A stretch of DNA of 11,232 nt from Ferruginibacter sp. (GTDB lineage Bacteria; Bacteroidota; Bacteroidia; Chitinophagales; Chitinophagaceae), in NCBI GenBank assembly GCA_030831725.1, contig JAURKN010000098.1:1-11232 (forward strand), in the 5' to 3' direction. Made by a program: the position numbers and the translations under genes. Positions 5,509 through 11,232 of this stretch are shown piece after piece (the first letter of the stretch is position 1; every line of letters starts with the position of its first letter). The notes under the pieces were generated by a model. It was not told the origin of the DNA, did not search any database, and saw only the letters and a program-made list of their open reading frames with translations.

Positions 5509-7944
5509 ATGGCCAAGAAAGAAAAAAAGAAATCATCCGAGGACAACGCAGTCCTCCAGAACGATCAGCACGAAAAAATCAATTTCAAACAACTGATTCG
5601 TGATGAGAGAACACAAAAGATTTTGGGAACTGTTTTTCTCCTTTTCTCCCTTTTATTTTTTGTCGCTTTCACATCTTATTTGTTCACTTGGGATCAGGAC
5701 CAGGATAAACTGCTCTCCGAGGGTTCAAAAATGTTTTGGGGGACAGAAACCAATGTCGCCAACCTCATGGGCACTTTTGGTGCGTACACGTCTCATTTTT
5801 TTATGTACCGTGGATTTGGTATTGCATCCTATCTTTTCTGCTCATTGTTCTTCGTTCTAGGCATCAATTTGCTTTTTAATAAAAAAGTTTTTTCTATCTG
5901 GAGAAATATCAAGTATCTCCTGGTCGGATTGCCGCTTATCAGCATCACAGCATCGGTTGCTTTTTCCAGTCAGTCTTTTCCATGGGGAGGAGCTGTGGGA
6001 GATCTATGCAAAGCATGGCTTTACAACACCATTGGTGCAATTGGTACCATCGGCTTCATTTTTATCGCCTTCCTAGGTTATGTGATTTGGAGATTCAATC
6101 CCTCTTTCAGCAAATTGACTGCGGAAACAAAACCTTTGCCGGATGCCAATGAAATCAAAAAAGAACAAGGTTTGATAAAAGAAGAACCGGTGCAAGACGC
6201 AAATGAACAGACGCAGGAAAAAGCGAAACTATTCATTGATACATCAGTTGAAAAACAAACTGACCTTGTGTGGAATGAAAAAGAAGAGGATGCTGAGAAT
6301 GAACCCAATTTGGTTGAACCAATGGAAATCACTGAAACAGAAACAGTGATTGCGAATCCGGAGCACATCGAGCTTGAAATCAAGAATGAGACAGAAGCTG
6401 CGAATACTCAAAAAGAAAAAACAGAGGAAAAACCAGTATCAAAATTATATGATCCCATCTTGGATTTGAGGGACTATAAATTTCCAACACTGGATTTGTT
6501 AGAGAATCATGGAAGTGAGAAAATCGTCAAGGATCCTGCAGAATTGGAGAACAACAAGAATCAGATTCTTGCCACGCTGAAAAATTACGACATCAGCATT
6601 CAAAAAATCAGCGCTACCGTAGGACCAACCGTAACTTTATATGAGATCATTCCTGCAGCCGGAGTACGTATATCCAAGATCAAAAACCTGGAAGACGACA
6701 TCGCGTTAAGCTTGGCTGCCTTGGGAATACGTATCATCGCTCCAATACCCGGGAAAGGTACGATTGGTATCGAAGTTCCCAATGCGAAACCGACCATTGT
6801 CAGCATGAAAACCCTGTTGGCTTCTGACAAGTTTACCAAAACAAATTACGCTCTACCTATTGCGATCGGAAAGAAGATTGACGATGACAATTTCATTGTC
6901 GATTTAGCGAACATGCCACACTTACTCATGGCCGGTGCAACAGGACAAGGTAAATCAGTGGGTCTCAATGCAATACTTGTTTCACTATTGTATAGCAAAC
7001 ATCCATCCCAACTTAAATTCGTGCTGGTTGACCCGAAGAAAGTGGAGCTCAGTATTTATAAGACGATTGAAAAGCACTTTCTTGCCAAACTTCCAGGAGA
7101 GGAAGATGCGATCATTACCGATACTAAAAAAGTGGTTCATACGCTAAATGCGCTTTGCATTGAAATGGATAACAGGTATGATTTGCTCAAGGAAGCCGGA
7201 TGTAGGAATATCAGAGAGTACAATGAAAAGTTTGCTGAAAGAAAATTGAATCCTGAAAAAGGGCATCAGTTCCTGCCATTCATCGTACTTGTGGTGGATG
7301 AGTTTGCCGATTTGATCATGACGGCTGGCAAAGAAGTTGAGATGCCAATCGCTCGTTTGGCACAGCTTGCCAGAGCCGTTGGGATACATCTGATCATTGC
7401 CACACAACGTCCTTCCGTAAACATCATAACCGGTACGATCAAAGCCAATTTCCCTGCGAGAATCGCATTTAAAACCAGTAGCAAAATTGATGGTAGAACC
7501 ATCCTTGATGCCGGAGGAGCTGAGCAACTGATCGGAAGGGGAGATATGCTTGTAAATTACAATGGTGAGGTGGTGAGATTGCAATGCGCATTCGTAGACA
7601 CGCCCGAAGTGGATCGTATCGTTAATTTCATCGGCGAGCAGCGGGGATATCCGCAGGCATTCATGTTGCCTGAGTTCATTGATGAAAAAGATGCTGATGG
7701 TAGAGACTTTGATATTAATGATAAAGACTCCCTATTTGAAGATGCCGCTAGAATCATTGTAAGCATGCAAAGCGGAAGCACCTCTTTGTTGCAACGTAGA
7801 ATGAAACTAGGATACAATAGGGCTGGTCGTTTGATGGATCAGCTAGAAGCGGCAGGCATTGTAGGTGCGAGTCAGGGAAGCAAGGTGAGGGATGTGTTGG
7901 TTAGAACAGAGGCTGAGCTTCAAGCCATTCTTGATCGTATGTGA
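5509..7944 (+). CDS. ftsK: DNA translocase FtsK
   Basis: FtsK is a septal membrane-anchored hexameric dsDNA pump that moves chromosome termini apart and activates XerCD at dif. The 811-residue protein has a basic N-terminus and four predicted membrane helices (about 38-60, 96-123, 133-152, 171-195). A Glu/Lys-rich linker of about 110 residues (203-313) follows. The alpha/beta motor carries Walker A GATGQGKS (476-483), Walker B IVLVVDEFAD (592-601) and the ATQRPSVNIITG segment (631-642). The C-terminal gamma winged-helix domain has LLQRRMKLGYNRAGRLMDQLE (760-780), the part that reads polar DNA sequences in characterised FtsK proteins. It is much shorter than E. coli FtsK because of the short linker, as in SpoIIIE-sized homologues. 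ATG 5509 is chosen over GTG 5503, whose G is the last base of the -7 box. Pth follows after 17 bp, probably in the same transcript. Confidence 0.97.
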   Translation: MAKKEKKKSSEDNAVLQNDQHEKINFKQLIRDERTQKILGTVFLLFSLLFFVAFTSYLFTWDQDQDKLLSEGSKMFWGTETNVANLMGTFGAYTSHFFMYRGFGIASYLFCSLFFVLGINLLFNKKVFSIWRNIKYLLVGLPLISITASVAFSSQSFPWGGAVGDLCKAWLYNTIGAIGTIGFIFIAFLGYVIWRFNPSFSKLTAETKPLPDANEIKKEQGLIKEEPVQDANEQTQEKAKLFIDTSVEKQTDLVWNEKEEDAENEPNLVEPMEITETETVIANPEHIELEIKNETEAANTQKEKTEEKPVSKLYDPILDLRDYKFPTLDLLENHGSEKIVKDPAELENNKNQILATLKNYDISIQKISATVGPTVTLYEIIPAAGVRISKIKNLEDDIALSLAALGIRIIAPIPGKGTIGIEVPNAKPTIVSMKTLLASDKFTKTNYALPIAIGKKIDDDNFIVDLANMPHLLMAGATGQGKSVGLNAILVSLLYSKHPSQLKFVLVDPKKVELSIYKTIEKHFLAKLPGEEDAIITDTKKVVHTLNALCIEMDNRYDLLKEAGCRNIREYNEKFAERKLNPEKGHQFLPFIVLVVDEFADLIMTAGKEVEMPIARLAQLARAVGIHLIIATQRPSVNIITGTIKANFPARIAFKTSSKIDGRTILDAGGAEQLIGRGDMLVNYNGEVVRLQCAFVDTPEVDRIVNFIGEQRGYPQAFMLPEFIDEKDADGRDFDINDKDSLFEDAARIIVSMQSGSTSLLQRRMKLGYNRAGRLMDQLEAAGIVGASQGSKVRDVLVRTEAELQAILDRM

Positions 7945-7961
7945 GTGAATACAAATGTAAA

Positions 7962-8546
7962 ATGACAAAATTTCTTATAGTCGGTTTGGGCAATATCGGT
8001 GATGAGTATGCGAATACGCGACACAATATCGGATTTGATGTTGTTTTCGCCTTTGCAAACAAACACGGAGGTCAATTCAAACAAGACAGACTTGCCTTTG
8101 TCGCGGAAGTCAAATGGAAGGGGAGAATTTTTGTATGTGTTTGTCCAACAACATACATGAACCTGAGTGGAAAAGCCTTCAAATATTGGCTCGACCAAAC
8201 CAAAGTTCCGATTGAACAAACATTAACCATTGTAGATGACCTGGCCCTACCCCTGGATACCATAAGAATCAGAAAGGCCGGAACCCATGCCGGGCATAAT
8301 GGACTCAGGGATATTCAACAGGTTCTTGGCACAGACGCTTATCCCAAATTAAGATTCGGCATAGGGAATCAATTTCCCAAAGGGAAACAGGTTGATTTCG
8401 TTTTGGGTAAATGGAAGGCGGATGAAATACCATTGGTCAAACTGAAAATTGAAAGGTCTGTTGAAGCCATCGAGAGCATTTCCACCATCGGTTTAGAACA
8501 AACCATGACCCTTTTCAATCAAAAAAGAGTGTTGCCAGACAATTAA
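7962..8546 (+). CDS. pth: Peptidyl-tRNA hydrolase
   Basis: Pth cleaves the ester of peptidyl-tRNAs released prematurely from ribosomes, recycling tRNA in the cytoplasm. The 194-residue protein has the bacterial Pth layout: FLIVGLGNIG with Asn11, YANTRHNIGFD with catalytic His21, PTTYMNLSG with Asn67, VDDLALPL with Asp93, and THAGHNGLRDI with Asn113. The usual GLGNPG loop reads GLGNIG here, replacing a normally conserved proline while all catalytic residues are kept. ATG 7962 is chosen because it gives the canonical M-x-K-F-L-I-V start. A GTG at 7941 overlapping the ftsK stop would add seven polar residues. No promoter is visible, so it is probably translated from the ftsK mRNA. Confidence 0.95.
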   Translation: MTKFLIVGLGNIGDEYANTRHNIGFDVVFAFANKHGGQFKQDRLAFVAEVKWKGRIFVCVCPTTYMNLSGKAFKYWLDQTKVPIEQTLTIVDDLALPLDTIRIRKAGTHAGHNGLRDIQQVLGTDAYPKLRFGIGNQFPKGKQVDFVLGKWKADEIPLVKLKIERSVEAIESISTIGLEQTMTLFNQKRVLPDN

Positions 8547-8555
8547 TACCCTAAT

Positions 8556-8588
8556 TTTGACATCCCAAATCATTTTTTGCTATTTTAG
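8556..8588 (+). promoter_or_regulatory. Probable promoter of the FAH-family gene: TTTG - 21 bp - TATTTTAG
   Basis: TTTG at 8556-8559 and TATTTTAG at 8581-8588 are separated by 21 bp, the same spacing as at ftsK. The -7 box has one mismatch to TAnnTTTG (A for the third T). It would give a leader of roughly 30 nt before the ATG at 8626. Confidence 0.45.
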
Positions 8589-8625
8589 CGCAGAGAATAA
8601 TCTTTAACCCAAGATAAACCTAGGA

Positions 8626-9237
8626 ATGAAAATCATTTGCATCGGCAGAAACTATGCGGAGCATGCCCAAGAGTTGGGTAACGAGATTCCCGATGAACCC
8701 GTCATTTTCATGAAGCCCAAAAGTGCCTTACTCCAGGCACACACTCCCTTTTACTATCCTGAATTTACCAACGAGTTACATTACGAATGTGAATTGGTGA
8801 TTCGTGTATCTAAAAATGGGAAATACATACAAGAGAGACATGCCTCCAACTATTATAATGGGATAACCGTGGGCATCGATTTTACGGCAAGAGATATTCA
8901 GGACGAGTGCAAGAAAAAAGGTCTTCCATGGGAGAAAGCGAAAGCATTTGATAATTCAGCTGCTGTTGGTAAGATTATTGATATCACCCCGACTTTGAAT
9001 AAGAAAAATATCAATTTCTCATTGCTTAAAAATGGAGAGAAGGTTCAACAAGGCAATTCTGGAAATATGATTTTCAACATTGATAGGATTGTTTCCAATA
9101 TCTCTCAATATTTTTCTCTTAACATCGGTGATCTCATTTTTACGGGTACACCTGCCGGTGTAGGGGAATGTGTGGTAGGAGACGAGCTAGAGGCTTTTCT
9201 TGAAAATGAGAGTCTGTTGAAGATGGAGATAAAATAA
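8626..9237 (+). CDS. Fumarylacetoacetate hydrolase (FAH) family protein, acylpyruvase-like
   Basis: This 203-residue single-domain member of the FAH/YcgM family should be a divalent-metal-dependent enzyme acting on C-C bonds of beta-diketo acids. Related enzymes hydrolyse acylpyruvates or decarboxylate oxaloacetate. It has the short N-terminal IGRNYAEHAQELG (6-18) and EPVIFMKPKSAL (24-35), the metal ligands in LHYECELVI (Glu54, Glu56), GIDFTARDIQDE with Asp85 (83-94), the substrate-loop motif KAKAFDN (104-110), and FTGTPAGVG (172-180). The length is close to the usual small, lidless members. The start ATG matches the normal M-K-I-x-C-I-G-R-N-Y opening. It appears to be transcribed on its own and converges on the MORN gene. 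The exact substrate is not predictable. Confidence 0.92.
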   Translation: MKIICIGRNYAEHAQELGNEIPDEPVIFMKPKSALLQAHTPFYYPEFTNELHYECELVIRVSKNGKYIQERHASNYYNGITVGIDFTARDIQDECKKKGLPWEKAKAFDNSAAVGKIIDITPTLNKKNINFSLLKNGEKVQQGNSGNMIFNIDRIVSNISQYFSLNIGDLIFTGTPAGVGECVVGDELEAFLENESLLKMEIK

Positions 9238-9251
9238 ATATCGTGTAACAG

Positions 9252-9285
9252 ATTTCTAATTTCTAATCTTAATTTCAAATCTCTA
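9252..9285. repeat. Degenerate heptamer repeat between two convergent genes
   Basis: Five consecutive units of about 7 bp with consensus ATTTCTA occupy the short spacer between the FAH-family and MORN gene stops. The first two (9252-9258 and 9259-9265) are identical, the third is one base short (ATCTTA), then ATTTCAA and ATCTCTA. No clear terminator hairpin accompanies it. The pattern resembles the A/T-rich tandem heptads seen between genes in some Bacteroidota; that comparison is from memory. Confidence 0.6.
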
Positions 9286-9289
9286 ATTA

Positions 9290-9946
9290 TCACATGCTGG
9301 TTCTACCGTCAGTGATTTTCCTCTTTTTGTTTTTCCTTTCCCATTCAAGCATTTCGGGCGTTTTTACAGCTTCTTTTGGTCTTTCATAACGTGGGATGCC
9401 GGTTGGTTTTGGGGCGTTGGGGTTTACCGGATTGTTGTTGTTCCATTGCTCGGAACGAATAACTCGGCCCGCTTCGTAGTATCTCCATTCTCCGTGCTTC
9501 ACCGCATAAGGTTCCACTTTCACAATTTTAAAATCTATGATTTCGCCGCTACCGGTTCCATAAACAGGTATGGTGTCATAGGGGTCCTCAGGATTGTATC
9601 CTCTCCAGTTTTCCTCATGTTCCAGCTCGCCAAGAAAGGTGTAATACTGCTGCAAACCGTCTTTTCCTCCCATAATGTAATGCTCAACGGCAATCAAATC
9701 GCCCATGGTGGAATATTTTCTCCAATAACCGTCTTTTACTCCTTTTTTATAGACACCTTCTTCCACATAACCATGTTCGCCCCTCAAATCTGGCATTTCT
9801 GTCACCCATTTTCCAACTTTTTCGTCATTTTGGTTAATCGCGTTGATGGTGTCTCCTTTGGCATTCAGCTTGAATTCCTTGTATTGCGCTTGCAATCCCC
9901 AAAAAGGGGTGACCATCATGAAAAAAGAAAAAAAAGTTATTCTCAT
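9290..9946 (-). CDS. Secreted MORN-repeat-type protein of unknown function
   Basis: The 218-residue product begins with a signal peptide: basic MR, a hydrophobic stretch of Phe, Met, Val and Leu, and a likely cleavage after LQA (20/21). The mature protein has variants of the MORN_2/YwqK-like unit, in which a Gly-x-Trp/Tyr pattern recurs with aromatic residues. Examples are VGKW (44-47), GVYKKGVKDGYWRKY (64-78), GGKDGLQQYY (93-102) with LGELEHEENW (105-114), and KHGEWRYYEAGRVIRSEQW (150-168). The C-terminal 50 residues are Pro-, Lys- and Arg-rich and probably unstructured. Such repeats fold as beta-hairpins; their role in secreted Bacteroidota proteins is unknown. I chose ATG 9946 because it gives a clean signal peptide; the reading frame continues to 10009 but that part is spacer. 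It is divergent from the AHSA1-like gene. Confidence 0.82.
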   Translation of the reverse strand: MRITFFSFFMMVTPFWGLQAQYKEFKLNAKGDTINAINQNDEKVGKWVTEMPDLRGEHGYVEEGVYKKGVKDGYWRKYSTMGDLIAVEHYIMGGKDGLQQYYTFLGELEHEENWRGYNPEDPYDTIPVYGTGSGEIIDFKIVKVEPYAVKHGEWRYYEAGRVIRSEQWNNNNPVNPNAPKPTGIPRYERPKEAVKTPEMLEWERKNKKRKITDGRTSM

Positions 9947-10025
9947 TTGCTTCAATGATTTGAATTGGCATTCGTAAATAATGCTTAAAATTACATTTTC
10001 ATTCCACACTTAAACAGAATCATAC

Positions 10026-10406
10026 GTGAAAGATTTCAAAAAATACTACATGATCAACGCTGAACCCGAATTGGTGTATAAGGCATTGACCAATGCCGCC
10101 ACTTTACAATTGTGGACGGGTTCCCCTGCAATCATGTCTGAAGAGCCTGAAACAGAGTTTTCACTCTGGGACGATAGCATATGCGGAAAAAACATATCGT
10201 TCATTCCCGGCAAGCAGATTGTGCAGGAATGGTATTTTGGAGACCAAGAGCCGGCGTCTATTGTCACTATTAACCTTCATGCGGATAAAACCAGAACTTC
10301 CATGGAAGTAAGGCACTCCAACATTCCCGATGAGGACTATGAAGATATATCAACTGGATGGACGGAGACCTATGTAGCATCACTCTCCGCATTCTACAGT
10401 GAGTAG
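10026..10406 (+). CDS. SRPBCC-fold protein, AHSA1-like (activator of Hsp90 ATPase homologue 1 type)
   Basis: This 126-residue protein has the helix-grip ligand-binding fold of AHSA1/SRPBCC proteins. Visible family features are the first strand KDFKKYYMI, the helix PELVYKALTN (14-23), LWTGSPAIMSEEPETEFSLW (29-48) and the glycine turn ICGKNISF (52-59). They continue with IVQEWYFGDQEPASIVTINL (65-84) and a C-terminal helix starting at GWTETYVASL (110-119). Bacteroidota members normally begin M-K-D-F-K-K-Y, so the GTG at 10026 is taken as the real start; the first ATG (10050) would remove the first strand. Family members bind small hydrophobic ligands or act as chaperone partners, but the role of this one is unknown. 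The 79-bp divergent spacer to the MORN gene has no perfect TAnnTTTG box. Confidence 0.9.
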   Translation: MKDFKKYYMINAEPELVYKALTNAATLQLWTGSPAIMSEEPETEFSLWDDSICGKNISFIPGKQIVQEWYFGDQEPASIVTINLHADKTRTSMEVRHSNIPDEDYEDISTGWTETYVASLSAFYSE

Positions 10407-10434
10407 GTGAAGACCTATTTTACACAGATTCCTT

Positions 10435-10461
10435 AAAGAAAAATCGTTTTTTTTATTCTTT
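10435..10461. terminator. Candidate A/T-rich bidirectional terminator between convergent genes
   Basis: An imperfect inverted repeat pairs AAAGAA (10435-10440) with TTCTTT (10456-10461). A-rich and T-rich runs flank a central TCG, so T-tracts are available in both directions. The stem has no G/C core and overlaps the last codons of the M1 peptidase gene, so it is weak evidence. Confidence 0.25.
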
Positions 10462-11232
10462 GATTTCTCTTTGCATTGGATTTTTTCCACCTGCAGGATT
10501 TCTTCTGTTATTGGGTCTTTCGTTTTTCTGTTTGAAGAGCTGGAATCGACTCGGTGTTTCATTGGCAGGCCAGCTGTTATTTTTCTCGTCGATATCGGCG
10601 GTTTCTCTGAAAGGGTCGAGTTTTATGGAAACAACTTTCTTGTTCCTCAAAAATGTTTTGACCACTTTCTGTTCGTTTTTTCTCCAAACGTTCGCTCCGA
10701 TTCGATTCACCTCCTTGCTTCCGTCGGCGTAAGTCCATTCCAGAATGATCGGCATAACCAAACCGCCTTTGTTGCTGAATGTGATTTCGTAAAGTCCAAT
10801 ATCTCCTGCGATGCTGTCCATTTCCATTTTGCTAAAACCTTCTGTTGATGAGCCCGGAACAACCACATCGTAAGATGAAGTATCCAACTTTGCCAATCCT
10901 CTGGCATAACGCCAGTAAAAATCCCTCAAACTGGTATCTGCGTCGGTGGCGAAAACAATGGATTTATCCTCGCGATTTCTGATTTTTGAAATATCATCGT
11001 AAGTATTCAAAAGGGGTTTACCTACAGACTGTTTGATTGTTCTTTCCGGCTTGTTGTTTGAGATTGAAGCTGTATCTGCGATAGACCATTTCACGGTATC
11101 TATGGCTATGTCAACAGGGTCTGTGTTGTAAAACCATCCTCTCCAGAACCAATCCAGATCTTCTGCACTGGCATCCTCCATGGTTCTGAAAAAATCTGCC
11201 GGGGTAGGGTGTTTGAACGCCCATCTTCTGCA
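10453..11232 (-). CDS. M1-family zinc metallopeptidase, C-terminal part (5' end outside the window)
   Basis: The minus-strand frame is open from the window edge to TAA at 10453-10455, giving 259 residues. The first residues read FKHPTPADFFRTMED, then LDWFWRGWFY (26-35). This is the helical segment that follows the active site in large Bacteroidota M1 (gluzincin aminopeptidase-like) proteins. The HExxH zinc motif lies upstream and is not visible. After a variable polar stretch comes a beta-rich region with ITFSNKGGLVMPIILEWTYA and a further set of strands ending near SIKLDPF and ADIDEKNNSWP. This pattern is common at the end of this family. The tail is rich in Asn, Arg and Lys and shows no obvious type IX sorting domain. 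It should cleave N-terminal residues from peptides, probably in the cell envelope, but the signal peptide is out of view. It converges with the AHSA1-like gene. Confidence 0.88.
   Translation of the reverse strand, partial: CRRWAFKHPTPADFFRTMEDASAEDLDWFWRGWFYNTDPVDIAIDTVKWSIADTASISNNKPERTIKQSVGKPLLNTYDDISKIRNREDKSIVFATDADTSLRDFYWRYARGLAKLDTSSYDVVVPGSSTEGFSKMEMDSIAGDIGLYEITFSNKGGLVMPIILEWTYADGSKEVNRIGANVWRKNEQKVVKTFLRNKKVVSIKLDPFRETADIDEKNNSWPANETPSRFQLFKQKNERPNNRRNPAGGKNPMQREIKE

Noticed and set aside
7144..7584. A 146-codon minus-strand frame within ftsK
   Set aside because: It covers the highly conserved FtsK motor domain and has no plausible start context or family match.
9446..9958. A 170-codon plus-strand frame opposite the MORN-repeat gene
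   Set aside because: The minus-strand frame has a signal peptide and MORN-type units. The plus-strand translation is rich in Phe, His and Ile with no family pattern and is a shadow frame.
10460..10848. Plus-strand frames of 90 and 125 codons over the M1 peptidase C-terminus
   Set aside because: They are antisense to a frame with clear M1 family signatures, and their membrane-like Phe/Leu content is the usual reverse image of Lys/Glu-rich coding DNA.
1..11232. Search for mobile elements, defence or toxin-antitoxin cassettes, CRISPR arrays, tRNAs, rRNAs and riboswitches
   Set aside because: No transposase or integrase, long inverted or direct repeats, cloverleaf or array was seen by eye. Although MORN_2 repeats are sometimes labelled YwqK-type antitoxin, this copy is secreted and has no toxin-like partner. 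Short structured RNAs could still be missed without a covariance search.

Overview
The window looks like ordinary chromosome of a Bacteroidota bacterium, most likely from the Saprospiria/Chitinophagia side of the phylum. Three things point there. The start codons lack clear Shine-Dalgarno sequences. Matches to the Bacteroidota -7 promoter box TAnnTTTG sit directly upstream of several genes. The protein set includes lineage-typical families: a PorW/SprE-like C-terminus, an AHSA1-type SRPBCC protein starting KDFKKY, a secreted MORN-type protein and a large M1 peptidase. No mobile element, CRISPR array, tRNA, rRNA, defence cassette or clear sign of horizontal transfer was seen.

Layout. Positions 2-292 hold the 3' end of a probable PorW/SprE-type gliding/type IX secretion protein. 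It is followed 27 bp later on the same strand by a complete class A penicillin-binding protein (PBP1A type, 320-2632). A GNAT acetyltransferase of the phosphinothricin/methionine-sulfone type (2645-3142) and sucC (3201-4412) follow on the minus strand. Between these two lies a compact hairpin whose T-rich tail is also a perfect -7 box. From a divergent 82-bp region, aroK (4495-4998), a DUF423 membrane protein (5076-5453), ftsK (5509-7944), pth (7962-8546) and a fumarylacetoacetate-hydrolase-family enzyme (8626-9237) run on the plus strand. The right end holds a secreted MORN-repeat protein (minus, 9290-9946), an AHSA1/SRPBCC protein with a GTG start (plus, 10026-10406) and the C-terminal part of an M1 metallopeptidase (minus, 10453 to the window edge).

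Function. Most genes are housekeeping: peptidoglycan synthesis (PBP1A), the TCA cycle (SucC), aromatic amino acid synthesis (AroK), chromosome segregation at division (FtsK) and rescue of stalled peptidyl-tRNA (Pth). They do not form one pathway. The likely transcription units are porW-like/PBP1A, ftsK/pth and several single genes.

I found no convincing new multi-gene system. The most interesting signal is regulatory. Perfect TAnnTTTG boxes end only 3-5 nt before the start codons of aroK, ftsK and the GNAT gene, which predicts leaderless or nearly leaderless mRNAs. At the GNAT gene the box is fused with the predicted sucC terminator.
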